From the NCBI GenBank assembly GCA_004353515.1, contig SMNZ01000007.1, forward strand, positions 124,001-188,000: DNA of 64,000 nt. Direction: 5' to 3'. The position numbers were made by a program, and so were the translations under genes. Every line of letters starts with the position of its first letter. The stretch's first letter is position 1. This stretch comes from Alteromonadaceae bacterium M269. GTDB lineage: Bacteria; Pseudomonadota; Gammaproteobacteria; Enterobacterales; Alteromonadaceae. Below, one piece after another: positions 36,440 to 45,494 of the stretch. The notes below the pieces were generated by a model. It saw only the letters and a program-made list of their open reading frames with translations, searched no databases and was not told where the DNA came from.

Positions 36440-37294
36440 ATGAATATTACTGGCTATCAAAATTCAGGCAAAACAATCCCTCTAACTTACGACAATTTCA
36501 CTTTCAGTGGCGGTGAAGAACATATTCGTTTTCACAAAGTAGATTTCTCAATAATCGAAAGAATAGAGATTAAAGATCGACTCAATAACGCATCAACACT
36601 TATTCGCCTCATGATGACGGTAGACGCACTAAGAAGGTTGGTTGGACCAAATGCCTCCATCGAACTCACCATTCCTTATTTTCCTTACGCTCGCCAGGAC
36701 AGAGTGTGTGTTGAAGGTGAGGCATTAGGTGCAGCAGTTATGGCAGAGTTTATTAATCACCTCGGTTTCTCCAAAGTTACTATTTGGGATGCACACAGTG
36801 ACGTTTCCCCTGCCTTGATTAAAGGCGTGGTCAATATCTCACAATCCAGCTTGTTGAAGCGCAACGAGCAACTAGTGAACAGATTATCGACTGGCGATTT
36901 AACGCTTTTATCTCCAGACGCAGGCGCCAGCAAAAAAACATTCAAAATTGCAGAAGCACTCAATAGCACTCAGGAAGTGATCCAAGCTCAGAAAGCGAGA
37001 GACTTAGAAACAGGAGAGATTGTTAAAACCGAAATCAACGGTGATGTTAACGGTAAAAACATACTGATTACTGACGACATCTGTGACGGCGGCAGAACAT
37101 TCATCGAAATCGCAAAAGTGCTTAAGCGCCAAGGTGCGAAAGAGGTGTCTCTCTTTGTGACTCACGGAATATTCTCGAAAGGTTTCGAAGTCTTCGAAGG
37201 ACTTATCGACGCTATCTACACGACAGATTCATTCAGACCTGCTCATCAATTCTCAAACACAACACAAATCCAATTAAACATCATTGAAATGTAA
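36440..37294 (+). CDS. Ribose-phosphate pyrophosphokinase (PRPP synthetase), NadV-linked type
   Basis: 284 residues. It makes PRPP from ribose 5-phosphate and ATP. Conserved features are the PYFPYARQDRVCVEGEALG stretch and the PRPP-binding loop LITDDICDGGRTFIE. It is shorter than housekeeping Prs (about 315) and of the type that accompanies nadV in phages and some bacteria, so it probably feeds the next gene rather than general metabolism. ATG at 36440 is chosen over an upstream GTG at 36392, since a GAGGA ribosome site is at 36431-36435 and the upstream GTG lies within the operator. Ten bases upstream of nadV. Confidence 0.9.
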   Translation: MNITGYQNSGKTIPLTYDNFTFSGGEEHIRFHKVDFSIIERIEIKDRLNNASTLIRLMMTVDALRRLVGPNASIELTIPYFPYARQDRVCVEGEALGAAVMAEFINHLGFSKVTIWDAHSDVSPALIKGVVNISQSSLLKRNEQLVNRLSTGDLTLLSPDAGASKKTFKIAEALNSTQEVIQAQKARDLETGEIVKTEINGDVNGKNILITDDICDGGRTFIEIAKVLKRQGAKEVSLFVTHGIFSKGFEVFEGLIDAIYTTDSFRPAHQFSNTTQIQLNIIEM

Positions 37295-37304
37295 GGAGAC
37301 CACT

Positions 37305-38888
37305 ATGACTATTACAGCAGCCAGCATGCAAAAAGACGTTTATAAAGAGTTTCATAGTCGTGCTTACCACCCGGAAGTGACTCAGGTGTACGCTAACTAC
37401 ACATCTCGAAGCAGTAAACTCAGCAATGTCGATAATAACGATAAAGTTGCCTTCGTCGGCCTTCAGTACTTCATCAAGAGTTACTTACAAGATGAATGGT
37501 CTGCATTTTTTAATGCTGATAAAGCCACAGCGGTCGCCAATCACAAGCGCATCATGAGTGCGATGTTAGGCTACCCGGTCTGCGTAAAATACCTAGAGGA
37601 CTTGCACGATCTCGGTTATCTGCCGCTAAAAATAAAAGCGTTACCAGAAGGCACCTTAGTCCCCTATTTGGTACCACCGCTAACCATAGTGAATACCAAA
37701 GAAGGTTTTCAATGGTTAACCAACATGATCGAAACCGTATTGAGCTGCGAAAACTGGCCTATCCAAACCAGCGCTACAACCTCTGTTGCTTACTTCAAAG
37801 TGTTCAGAGAGTTCGCTGAAAAAACGGGGTTACCTATGGACTTTGTTCCTTTTCAAGGACACGATTTCAGTTTCAGAGGTATGTTTGGTAAGCATGCCGC
37901 AGCCATGAGTGGTTTTGGTCACCTAGCATCAGGATCAGTCGGAACGGACACCATACCTGCGGTGCTCTTCGCCGAGAAATATTACGGCGCTAATGTTGAA
38001 GAAGAGCTGGTTGGCTGTTCAGTCAATGCAACTGAACACTCAGTCACATGCTCATGGATTATGGAAGGCGAAATTGAGTTCTTTAAGTACCTGATGAGAG
38101 AGCAATCTCCGACAGGTATACTCAGTGTTGTCTCTGATACATGGGACTTCTGGACGTTAGTAACAGACTACCTACCACAGTTGAAAGATGAGATCATGGC
38201 TCGTGACGGTACACTCGTGATACGCCCTGACTCTGGAGACCCAGTTAAAATATTAACCGGCTATAAAGTTTCTCCAGAGCTTGGCTTTAGAACACAACAA
38301 GAAGCTGAAGATTACGCAAGAGAACATGGCTACGAAGCCTATCAATGGAATGGAAATTATATCGGCTTCGATGAGGACGAAATAAGAATCCTTATAGCCT
38401 GCGAAGTTAAAGGACTCATAGAATGCCTGTGGGATATCTTTGGAGGAACAACCACAGAAAAAGGATTTAAGTTGCTAGACGAGCACATTGGCGCTATCTA
38501 TGGCGATGCTATTACCTTAGAACGTCAACGTCAGATCTTACAACGACTGATGGAGAAAGGCTTCGCTTCTAAAGTAGTGTTGGGTATCGGTTCATACAGC
38601 TATCAATACGTAACGCGAGATACGCACGGCTCAGCGGTGAAAGCTACCAGCGTTGTGAAAAACAACGAGCGTTTAGCAATCTTTAAAGATCCTAAAACAG
38701 ACACTAAGAAAAAGTCTGCCAAAGGATTACTCAAAATTGAACGGATTAACGGTGAGCTTACTTTATTTGATAACGTCACTGAACAAGAAGAAACGGAAGG
38801 TCTTTTAGAAGTTATCTTCGAAGATGGGCGATTAATAAAAGAAACCACATTAGCTGAAATTAGGGAGACGGTGGCTGACCAACTTTAG
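37305..38888 (+). CDS. nadV: Nicotinamide phosphoribosyltransferase NadV (NAMPT)
   Basis: 527-residue enzyme converting nicotinamide and PRPP to NMN. The NAMPT-type pattern is clear: SRSSKLSNVDNNDKVAFVGL-like N-terminal region, VKYLEDLHDLGYLPLKIKAL, HDFSFRGMFGKHAAAMSGFG, a TEHSVT segment, LVIRPDSGDPVKIL and the C-terminal FKDPKTDTKKKSAKG. These match human NAMPT motifs in order, distinguishing it from nicotinate phosphoribosyltransferase. AAGGAG lies just upstream of the ATG. Coupled with prs immediately upstream, it makes a compact nicotinamide salvage module under NrtR. Confidence 0.93.
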   Translation: MTITAASMQKDVYKEFHSRAYHPEVTQVYANYTSRSSKLSNVDNNDKVAFVGLQYFIKSYLQDEWSAFFNADKATAVANHKRIMSAMLGYPVCVKYLEDLHDLGYLPLKIKALPEGTLVPYLVPPLTIVNTKEGFQWLTNMIETVLSCENWPIQTSATTSVAYFKVFREFAEKTGLPMDFVPFQGHDFSFRGMFGKHAAAMSGFGHLASGSVGTDTIPAVLFAEKYYGANVEEELVGCSVNATEHSVTCSWIMEGEIEFFKYLMREQSPTGILSVVSDTWDFWTLVTDYLPQLKDEIMARDGTLVIRPDSGDPVKILTGYKVSPELGFRTQQEAEDYAREHGYEAYQWNGNYIGFDEDEIRILIACEVKGLIECLWDIFGGTTTEKGFKLLDEHIGAIYGDAITLERQRQILQRLMEKGFASKVVLGIGSYSYQYVTRDTHGSAVKATSVVKNNERLAIFKDPKTDTKKKSAKGLLKIERINGELTLFDNVTEQEETEGLLEVIFEDGRLIKETTLAEIRETVADQL

Positions 38889-38933
38889 CCACCCAACAAA
38901 CCTATAGCCCCTAGATTTTTTTGGAAAGAATAA

Positions 38934-39770
38934 ATGTTACTTGAACTAGCCATCGGTGATGCCTACGGAGCAGGCTTTGAGTTTGCTCCGATGGAGAAAG
39001 TTCACCAATTTAACGACGCAAATGCCTACCAGCAGCACGAGTTTGGCATGCCCAGAGGCTCATACACAGACGACACACAAATGTCACTCGCTATCGCCGA
39101 GCTGCTTATCGGCGATACAGAATGGACAAGAGAGAACATTGCAGACCAATTCGTCACTTGTTTTAAACGCGACGAACGTCTTGGATACTCACAAGGTTTT
39201 CATCAGTTCCTAATATCCGTTAATAGCGGGAGCGAGTTTATCGATAAAATTAATAACAAGAGTATGAGAAATGGTGCTGCAATGCGCTCTGCGCCACTAG
39301 GTGTTATAGCTAAAATTGACGAGTTAACAGCCATGTGCGAGGTTCAAGCCAGTCTGACTCACAATACAGACATCGGCATCAAATCTTCACAAGCCGCTGC
39401 GCTAGCCGCACACTATTTCATTTATCAACATGGGCAAGTCGAACACTTGACCGAATTCGTATCTGAATTCAGTAAATATCATTGGAATGACAATTGGAAA
39501 GACGGTGTTGCTTGTTGCGCCGAAGAGACAATCAATGCGTTATTAACCACATTAAAAAACGCAGACAACCTGAAAGATGTGCTTATCAAAAGTGTTAGCT
39601 TTGGAGGTGATGTTGATACGGTATCCTCACTTGCTTTAGCGATAAGCAGTTCGAGTTGTCTCTACGAAAATAACCTACCTGATGTTTTGTTCGAAGAATT
39701 AGAAAATCACGATTACGGCAGAGATTACCTCTCGGCCACAGCCCACAAACTAATGGCACTGGCCAAGTAA
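38934..39770 (+). CDS. ADP-ribosylglycohydrolase (DraG/ARH family)
   Basis: 278 residues. ARH-family metal and substrate motifs are visible: LAIGDAYGAGFEF at the N-terminus, YTDDTQMSLAIAELL near residue 45, and the C-terminal GGDVDTVSSLALAIS with the acidic di-metal ligands. These enzymes remove ADP-ribose from proteins, DNA or small molecules, or cleave ADP-ribosylated products. It is 45 bases after nadV and 12 before kptA, on the same strand, which places ADP-ribose removal inside a NAD salvage operon. The actual substrate is unknown. Confidence 0.9.
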   Translation: MLLELAIGDAYGAGFEFAPMEKVHQFNDANAYQQHEFGMPRGSYTDDTQMSLAIAELLIGDTEWTRENIADQFVTCFKRDERLGYSQGFHQFLISVNSGSEFIDKINNKSMRNGAAMRSAPLGVIAKIDELTAMCEVQASLTHNTDIGIKSSQAAALAAHYFIYQHGQVEHLTEFVSEFSKYHWNDNWKDGVACCAEETINALLTTLKNADNLKDVLIKSVSFGGDVDTVSSLALAISSSSCLYENNLPDVLFEELENHDYGRDYLSATAHKLMALAK

Positions 39771-39782
39771 AGGAATTCTATT

Positions 39783-40322
39783 ATGGATAAACAAATCACT
39801 AAGATATCAAAGTATTTAAGTTATCTTTTAAGACATAAGCCTGAGGCAATAGGGCTAACCTTGGATGCTAATGGTTGGGCTAATATTCAAGAGCTTATCG
39901 ACAAAACCTCGGATTTCGACCTCACGCACGAGATGATACAGGTCGTTGTCGAGACCAACGATAAGCAACGTTTCGCTCTGGATAAAACCGGAGGGAAAAT
40001 ACGTGCAAATCAAGGGCACTCAATTAACGTCGATTTGCGTTTATCGCCTCAAACACCGCCAGATAGATTATTACATGGCACCGCTGAGCGTTTCTATGAC
40101 AGCATCAAAAGCGAAGGACTCACCAAACAGGAAAGACATCATGTTCATCTCAGCGAATCTGCCCATACTACCTCAGCTGTAGGTAGCCGTTATGGAAAAC
40201 CCGTCTTACTCGAAATAAATGCCCAAAAGATGTTTAAAGATGGATACCAGTTCTACCGAACAGCCAATAATGTCTGGCTAGTGGATAAGGTGCCTGCTGA
40301 GTATATTAGCAAAGTCGGCTAG
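39783..40322 (+). CDS. kptA: RNA 2'-phosphotransferase (KptA/Tpt1)
   Basis: 179 residues, a normal length. The family opening KISKYLSYLLRHKPEAIGLT is followed by LDANGWANIQELI, and the C-terminal ADP-ribosyltransferase-like fold shows LLHGTAERFYDSIKSEGL and RHHVHLSES. The enzyme removes an internal RNA 2'-phosphate using NAD, releasing nicotinamide and ADP-ribose 1'',2''-cyclic phosphate; some bacterial members also ADP-ribosylate nucleic-acid 5'-phosphates. Its products feed both NadV (nicotinamide) and possibly the ADP-ribose hydrolase next door. Last gene of the operon, 12 bases after the ARH gene. Confidence 0.92.
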   Translation: MDKQITKISKYLSYLLRHKPEAIGLTLDANGWANIQELIDKTSDFDLTHEMIQVVVETNDKQRFALDKTGGKIRANQGHSINVDLRLSPQTPPDRLLHGTAERFYDSIKSEGLTKQERHHVHLSESAHTTSAVGSRYGKPVLLEINAQKMFKDGYQFYRTANNVWLVDKVPAEYISKVG

Positions 40323-40330
40323 CTATACGC

Positions 40331-41245
40331 TTAATCATCAAGCTTAAACCAGCTTCCGATTTCCTTATTCACCTGCTCATGTTTTTCACGATGCAAAAAG
40401 TGCCCTGCTCCCTCGATTAAATCAAACTGATATTCGGCTTCAGAGGTGAACATATCTCGTTGTCTAGGCAGCATTTCCTTGCGCATATCCACTGTTCCAC
40501 ACAACACTTTCGTAGGGGTAGAGATAACATTGTTGAGACGCTCAAATACATGCGCCAGTTTTGGGTCTCTAAATTTTGGCTGAAGGGCAGCCCGATAATA
40601 AGCTAGAGTGTCTTCGATCACCGTACCTTGCATTTGCTTACTGACAATATATTCCACATGAGCTTCATCATTAAAGTTCGGTGACCATAAACGCCACAAA
40701 AAGCGTAAGAACCGCCCATGATTCCAACGAATTATTTTTTCAGGCAACCAGGGGAGTTGGAACAAAAACCAATGAAAAGAACGTACAACATGCCTAGGCG
40801 ATCGTTTTAAGGTACGGTTAATTTCAACTGGATGCGGCACGGCTAACAACAAGGCTCGTTTTATCTTATCGGGAAAAGCTCCCAACACACCATAACTTAC
40901 GGCAGCTCCCCAATCTTGACCAATCAAGTAAATCGCTCGTTTATTATTAATGTTATCAATCAAGTTAACGATATCTTGAGCCAAAGTCGCACGATCGAAA
41001 TAAGCTGCTTCTTTGGTTTTTGTTGGTGCATATCCTCGAAGAAAAGGTGCTATGACGCGCAACCCTTTTTGACTCAAGTAACGAATTTGGTATTCCCAAG
41101 AGTATGCATTATCAGGGTAGCCATGAAGCAAAAAAACAGTATCTCCCTCAGGGTTACCAGCTTCCAGATAGACATAATTAGCATCACCGATAATCACCGA
41201 CTGATGAACGGCATAATCTATAGCTTTGTTACCACTCAACGTCAT
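40331..41245 (-). CDS. Alpha/beta hydrolase, epoxide hydrolase/haloalkane dehalogenase-like
   Basis: About 304 residues. The oxyanion motif HGYPDNAYSW, the nucleophile elbow with aspartate in LIGQDWGAAVS, and the catalytic histidine in GAGHFLHREKHE are in place. An aspartate nucleophile and the HGYP motif point to soluble epoxide hydrolase rather than a serine esterase. ATG at 41245 follows the stop of the upstream Mpo1-like gene by one base (TAGTATG); an alternative ATG at 41266 overlaps that gene by 20 bases. Substrate unknown. Confidence 0.82.
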   Translation of the reverse strand: MTLSGNKAIDYAVHQSVIIGDANYVYLEAGNPEGDTVFLLHGYPDNAYSWEYQIRYLSQKGLRVIAPFLRGYAPTKTKEAAYFDRATLAQDIVNLIDNINNKRAIYLIGQDWGAAVSYGVLGAFPDKIKRALLLAVPHPVEINRTLKRSPRHVVRSFHWFLFQLPWLPEKIIRWNHGRFLRFLWRLWSPNFNDEAHVEYIVSKQMQGTVIEDTLAYYRAALQPKFRDPKLAHVFERLNNVISTPTKVLCGTVDMRKEMLPRQRDMFTSEAEYQFDLIEGAGHFLHREKHEQVNKEIGSWFKLDD

Positions 41246-41246
41246 A

Positions 41247-41549
41247 CTAAAACTTAATCTTCCCATTTATCATTTGGATAAACATTCGCCAATCTCCGAT
41301 AAAGCTGTATACAGGATACTGGAAGGTAGCGGGTTTATTCTTCTCGAAAAAGAAGTGTCCGACCCAAGCAAATCCGTAACCTGCAAAAGGGACCATCAAC
41401 AAGTACCACAAATTTGATGTCATAATAGTTAGCGCTAACAATACCAGCACCAAACAAGATCCCACAAAGTGCAATCGTCGACAAACAAGGTCAGAGTGCT
41501 CTTTGAGATAATAGGGGTAAAACTCACCAAAGCTTTTAAAATCCTTCAC
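41247..41549 (-). CDS. Mpo1-like family protein (DUF962)
   Basis: 100-residue small membrane protein. The family pattern is visible: SFGEFYPYYLKEHSDLVCRR at the N-terminus, GYGFAWVGHFFFEKNKPATF in the middle, and two hydrophobic helices between. Yeast Mpo1 is an Fe-dependent dioxygenase acting on 2-hydroxy fatty acids; the histidines in H..HF..E are kept here. It is directly upstream of the epoxide-hydrolase-like gene and likely in one transcript, which may point to fatty acid oxidation or repair. Confidence 0.88.
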   Translation of the reverse strand: MKDFKSFGEFYPYYLKEHSDLVCRRLHFVGSCLVLVLLALTIMTSNLWYLLMVPFAGYGFAWVGHFFFEKNKPATFQYPVYSFIGDWRMFIQMINGKIKF

Positions 41550-41661
41550 TTGTCGCCTCTATCTTCCTATCCAACCAATCGTAAAGGCTATTATTGCCAG
41601 TTAAATTGAACATGAATGTCAACTGGTTTACATTTGAAAACAAAAATGACGAATACAAACG

Positions 41662-42330
41662 ATGGCTATCAACGCTGAAAGACAGCTGGACGATAACGAA
41701 TGGCTTAATACGTTAACCAAGCCAGTAAAAGCAGAATTAATTCGTGCAGCCAAAATCAAACACTTTATCAGTAATCAAAGAATCCATAGCAAAGGAGACA
41801 TGCCAGATGGACTTTACTGCGTTATCAGCGGTGAGATAAGAGTTTGCGCAACAACTTTAAGCGGTGGAGAGTTTATTTTTACCAAAATACAGCCCGGTAG
41901 CTGGTTTGGAGAAATAGCGATATTAGATAATGGGCCGAGGACTCACGATGGGTACTCAGTAAATGACTCCACTATTGCGGTCATTCCTAAAAGCACAATA
42001 CAAATGCTCTGCGACCAAGACAATAATGTCTATAGAGCTTTAGTGAGCATGCTATGTTCGCACTGCAGACAGGCATTCAAAGCTATTGATGAAATGCTTA
42101 TTCACTCGAACGAGCAGAGGTTAGCTAACTTGCTAATCTCCAGATTAAGCACAACCAGTACCTCAAAGCTAACTATCAATCAGGAAGAGCTCGGTGCGCA
42201 GATAGGACTATCACGACAAAGCATCAACAAATTATTGAAAAAATGGAAACAACTGGGCTGGATAAAGCTTCATTACGGCGGTATCGAGGTCACTAATATG
42301 AATGCTTTAACGGCCTGTACGAGAGAATGA
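41662..42330 (+). CDS. Crp/Fnr family transcriptional regulator
   Basis: 222 residues. An N-terminal cyclic-nucleotide-binding beta barrel (about residues 25-125, with GDMPDGLYCVISGEIRVCAT and PGSWFGEIAILDNGPRTHDG) is joined by a helix to a C-terminal winged helix (INQEELGAQIGLSRQSINKL). There is no N-terminal cysteine cluster, so it is not an oxygen-sensing FNR. Ligand and regulon are unknown. Divergent from the Mpo1-like and hydrolase genes, which may be its targets. Confidence 0.9.
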   Translation: MAINAERQLDDNEWLNTLTKPVKAELIRAAKIKHFISNQRIHSKGDMPDGLYCVISGEIRVCATTLSGGEFIFTKIQPGSWFGEIAILDNGPRTHDGYSVNDSTIAVIPKSTIQMLCDQDNNVYRALVSMLCSHCRQAFKAIDEMLIHSNEQRLANLLISRLSTTSTSKLTINQEELGAQIGLSRQSINKLLKKWKQLGWIKLHYGGIEVTNMNALTACTRE

Positions 42331-42417
42331 GCTTTCATACCTTTATACCTTTGCTAAAGCTAACAGTTGCAGAGCAAAAGCGTAAATGGAGCTAGGGCAA
42401 TAACCGGCTGCCACCGG

Positions 42418-44157
42418 TTAAGTCGCAGGTAAGAAGGTACCGTATCCTTGCTCTTGCCCTAGCGTTTCAGCAACTTCTTCATTATCGACGGCAAATTTAC
42501 CGTTTATCAGCACATGCTTAACAATGCCCGGATTCCTATTCACCAGCCTTTGCAGATTGAAGTTTTCCATATCGGCCCAACACACTTTTTCTAAGTCCTG
42601 CCCGAAAGCCGTTGGATCGATCACTACAACATCGGCACGATCGCCTTCGCGAATTTTTCCAGCATCAATATTAAACCACTCAGCTTGATCCCCGGTTAAG
42701 CGTCTAACAGCTTGTTCGATACTCATAATGGCTTGCTGTTCGTCGTTAGATTCCTTAACAAGTTTCAACATACGCAGCGGTAAGTTGTAAAACGCCATAT
42801 TACGTATGTGCGCACCGGCATCGCTAAAGGTGATCAATGAACGCTTATCTTTCACTAACTTCTTCAATACATGTTTACGATGATTGCCTACTGTGGTGTA
42901 CCAGCGGATTTTGTTGCCATATTCAACCACCAAATCTAGAAACAGATCCACAACATGGATGCCACGCTGCTTAGCGACTTCATCAAAGTTTTTGCCGATA
43001 AGCTTTTCATCCGGACAATCAATAATTTCCGCGTCTCCAAAATCACGTTGCCAAACACGAGGGCTCAGCTTCTCTCCATAAAACTTGCGAAATTCCCGTC
43101 GATACTTTTCATCTTTCAGCAGTTCATTGCGCTCAACCGCATCTTTAATATCAAGCGCCATCTCCCCTGCTCCAAACTCCTCAAAAAAGACAACATCGAT
43201 ACCGTCGGCATAAACCGTAAAAGGCGTAGGCAAGACCTGCCAACGAAAATCCCCTTTCAGAAAATTGGTCACCTTGGAAGTCATTCGCGTCAATAGATTC
43301 AGATAAGCACTGCCTTTTAAGTCCATTTGGCTAATTAGGGTTGTTTTCATGGGGCGACGCAACCAACCGATACATTCGCTAATGTACTGAGTGATCTGCA
43401 AAGGTGTTGCAGCGTTAGGGGCACCTTGATGCACGCGGTCATATTGGCGCACTAACTTATTCAAACGAGATACTTCTTTCCAATTGGCGTAGGTGCTTGG
43501 CAGGCTTTTAGACCACTCGCGATCACCATCAACTTTATCCCATTTCAAACACATAGTTGAAAGTCCAAGGAATCCTACATCTAAAGCTTCTTTCAAGTGT
43601 CCTTCCATTGACTGCATTTCCTGTTCTGTGGGCTTTACTTGAACGTCTGTGGCTCGACTTAACCCCATAACACCCGTTCTTAAATCACTATGCCCTAACA
43701 AGCTAATAACATTAGGCCCTAGTGGCAATGTCTTGATGTAATCCACCCATTGTTTGGGAGATGACCAGGTTTTATTTTCTTTGAGAATGGGGAGAACCCT
43801 CTCTCTAGGAACTGTTTCTACCCGGGTAAAAATGTCCGATGCGTCCTCGTAATCACTACAAACCATGCTCAGTGAACAACTGCCTACCAAGACGGTAGTT
43901 ACCCCATGCCGAACAGATTCAGACAAACTTGGGCTGACTAGCATTTCTGCATCGTAATGCGTGTGCGTATCCAGAAACCCAGGAGTCACCCAAAGCCCAG
44001 TTGCATCGACCACCCGAGTTTCAGGCCCTTTTTCTATGGGTTCGGGGCTGACCTTTGCAACCTGACCATCTTTAATGGCGATATTCTGGATAGAAGAAGG
44101 TGCTCCTGTGCCATCGAAATAACGACCACCTTTAATAATCACATCATAATTAGCCAT
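42418..44157 (-). CDS. N-acyl-D-amino-acid deacylase / amidohydrolase family 3
   Basis: 579 residues, typical for D-aminoacylases. The amidohydrolase metal motif DTHTHYDAEML is near residue 60, VIIKGGRYFDGTGAPS starts the protein, and the C-terminal VRRLTGDQAEWF...GKIREGDRADVVVIDP matches the family. ATG at 44157 is chosen, since GGGGGA precedes it and the first 34 residues of the longer frame are non-homologous. It lies divergent from an AraC-type regulator gene, which probably controls it. The preferred substrate (N-acyl-D-amino acids or another amide) is unknown. Confidence 0.88.
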   Translation of the reverse strand: MANYDVIIKGGRYFDGTGAPSSIQNIAIKDGQVAKVSPEPIEKGPETRVVDATGLWVTPGFLDTHTHYDAEMLVSPSLSESVRHGVTTVLVGSCSLSMVCSDYEDASDIFTRVETVPRERVLPILKENKTWSSPKQWVDYIKTLPLGPNVISLLGHSDLRTGVMGLSRATDVQVKPTEQEMQSMEGHLKEALDVGFLGLSTMCLKWDKVDGDREWSKSLPSTYANWKEVSRLNKLVRQYDRVHQGAPNAATPLQITQYISECIGWLRRPMKTTLISQMDLKGSAYLNLLTRMTSKVTNFLKGDFRWQVLPTPFTVYADGIDVVFFEEFGAGEMALDIKDAVERNELLKDEKYRREFRKFYGEKLSPRVWQRDFGDAEIIDCPDEKLIGKNFDEVAKQRGIHVVDLFLDLVVEYGNKIRWYTTVGNHRKHVLKKLVKDKRSLITFSDAGAHIRNMAFYNLPLRMLKLVKESNDEQQAIMSIEQAVRRLTGDQAEWFNIDAGKIREGDRADVVVIDPTAFGQDLEKVCWADMENFNLQRLVNRNPGIVKHVLINGKFAVDNEEVAETLGQEQGYGTFLPAT

Positions 44158-44275
44158 GCATCCCCCAAGGTATAAACGATTTAGCGATAGTAGCTTGCCT
44201 ATATTTTCATCACCATTCTTGTCATTTGGTGACACTTTACTCACAATAAATCTTTTCAATCAACGAGGGCGATAC

Positions 44276-45295
44276 GTGGAAAACCACTTTCTGATCCGCA
44301 CCAATGCACTGAACAAGATCGATCAGCTAATCACCTCATTGAATGGAGAACCGTCGACTTTACTCCAAAAATACGGCCTAAATCTCGACTCTCTCAATAG
44401 CGAGAGAGATACCATGCCAATAAAGGATGTCGTTCATTTAATCAATTATTGTGCGAAGGAGTGCGAATGCCCGGACTTTGGTCTTAGGTTAGGCTGCATG
44501 CAAGATTTCCAGATACTTGGTCCTCTCGGCATTTTGCTAAGAAATTGTGACACGCCAAGAGAAGCGCTATATGCAGTCAGAAACTTTATGGTATTTCACA
44601 ATCAATCTGAGCTCTGGGATTATCAAGAACACGGCGATATTGTGATCCTCTACCGGCAAGAGTACTTTCATGATATTCCCGACAGTCGGCAGTTCAAGGA
44701 ATTGTCACTGAGTGCATCCTTTCAGCTTTGCCACATCTTGCTGGGTTCGCACTTCAAATGCCTTAGATTGCAGTTTAGTCATTCCCCAATTTCAACGATG
44801 AGTAACTATAAAAAGCGATTCAATACTGAAGTTCTTTTTAATCAAGAGCACGATGCTATCGTGATGGAAAACGGCTTTTTAGACCGACCATTGAATCAAA
44901 GCAACAAAGCCACTAAGCAGCATACTGCAAACTATCTACAAAGAATAAAAAGCGACTACGAATTCGATATTGTTCAGCAAGTCACCACACTCATACAACA
45001 AACTTTAGGCGTTCAGGAAGCTAGCATTGAGAGAATAGCTGAACTACTGGAAATCAATAAACGCACACTACAAAGACAACTTAAGGAGCGTGACGTTGTT
45101 TTTAGGGAATTAATCAACGATATCAGAATCAAGAATGCGTGCTGGTTCTTACAATCCAGCACTATGGATATAACCATATTGTCTGCGATTCTCGGTTATA
45201 ACGATGTCAGCGGTTTTTCCAGAGCATTTAAAAAATCCAAAGGTATTTCTCCTCTAAAATGGAGGAAAGAGAACATCAGCCGCCAAAGCAGCTAA
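44276..45295 (+). CDS. AraC family transcriptional regulator with N-terminal arabinose-operon-type domain
   Basis: 339 residues. A variable N-terminal ligand domain (about 1-210; KDVVHLINYCAKECECPDFG, DFQILGPLGILLRNC) is followed by a C-terminal AraC helix-turn-helix pair (ASIERIAELLEINKRTLQRQ; TILSAILGYNDVSGFSRAFK). The start is GTG at 44276 with GAGGG just upstream; the open frame continues upstream to 44156 but overlaps the start of the divergent D-aminoacylase gene and shows no homology there. It probably regulates the deacylase. Confidence 0.85.
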   Translation: MENHFLIRTNALNKIDQLITSLNGEPSTLLQKYGLNLDSLNSERDTMPIKDVVHLINYCAKECECPDFGLRLGCMQDFQILGPLGILLRNCDTPREALYAVRNFMVFHNQSELWDYQEHGDIVILYRQEYFHDIPDSRQFKELSLSASFQLCHILLGSHFKCLRLQFSHSPISTMSNYKKRFNTEVLFNQEHDAIVMENGFLDRPLNQSNKATKQHTANYLQRIKSDYEFDIVQQVTTLIQQTLGVQEASIERIAELLEINKRTLQRQLKERDVVFRELINDIRIKNACWFLQSSTMDITILSAILGYNDVSGFSRAFKKSKGISPLKWRKENISRQSS

Positions 45296-45494
45296 ACCTA
45301 AGCTGTATAAGAACATTCAAGTTTTTACGCGTCCTAAATTTTTTCTTCTACACTAAAAAGACCCATTGATTAATTGTTTTGGGTTAACGCTGACTAAGCA
45401 CCTTTTAGTACAGAAAAAACCTAACCCATACAAAGAATAAATAGCTGAATGACGCTCCTTAGCGTATCCATTTCAGTGGTCGAGAGGCATTAGT

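Noticed and set aside
36440-38888. Prophage remnant, because prs-nadV pairs occur in phages
   Set aside because: No phage structural, replication or integrase genes are present, and the cluster is under a bacterial NrtR-type regulator.
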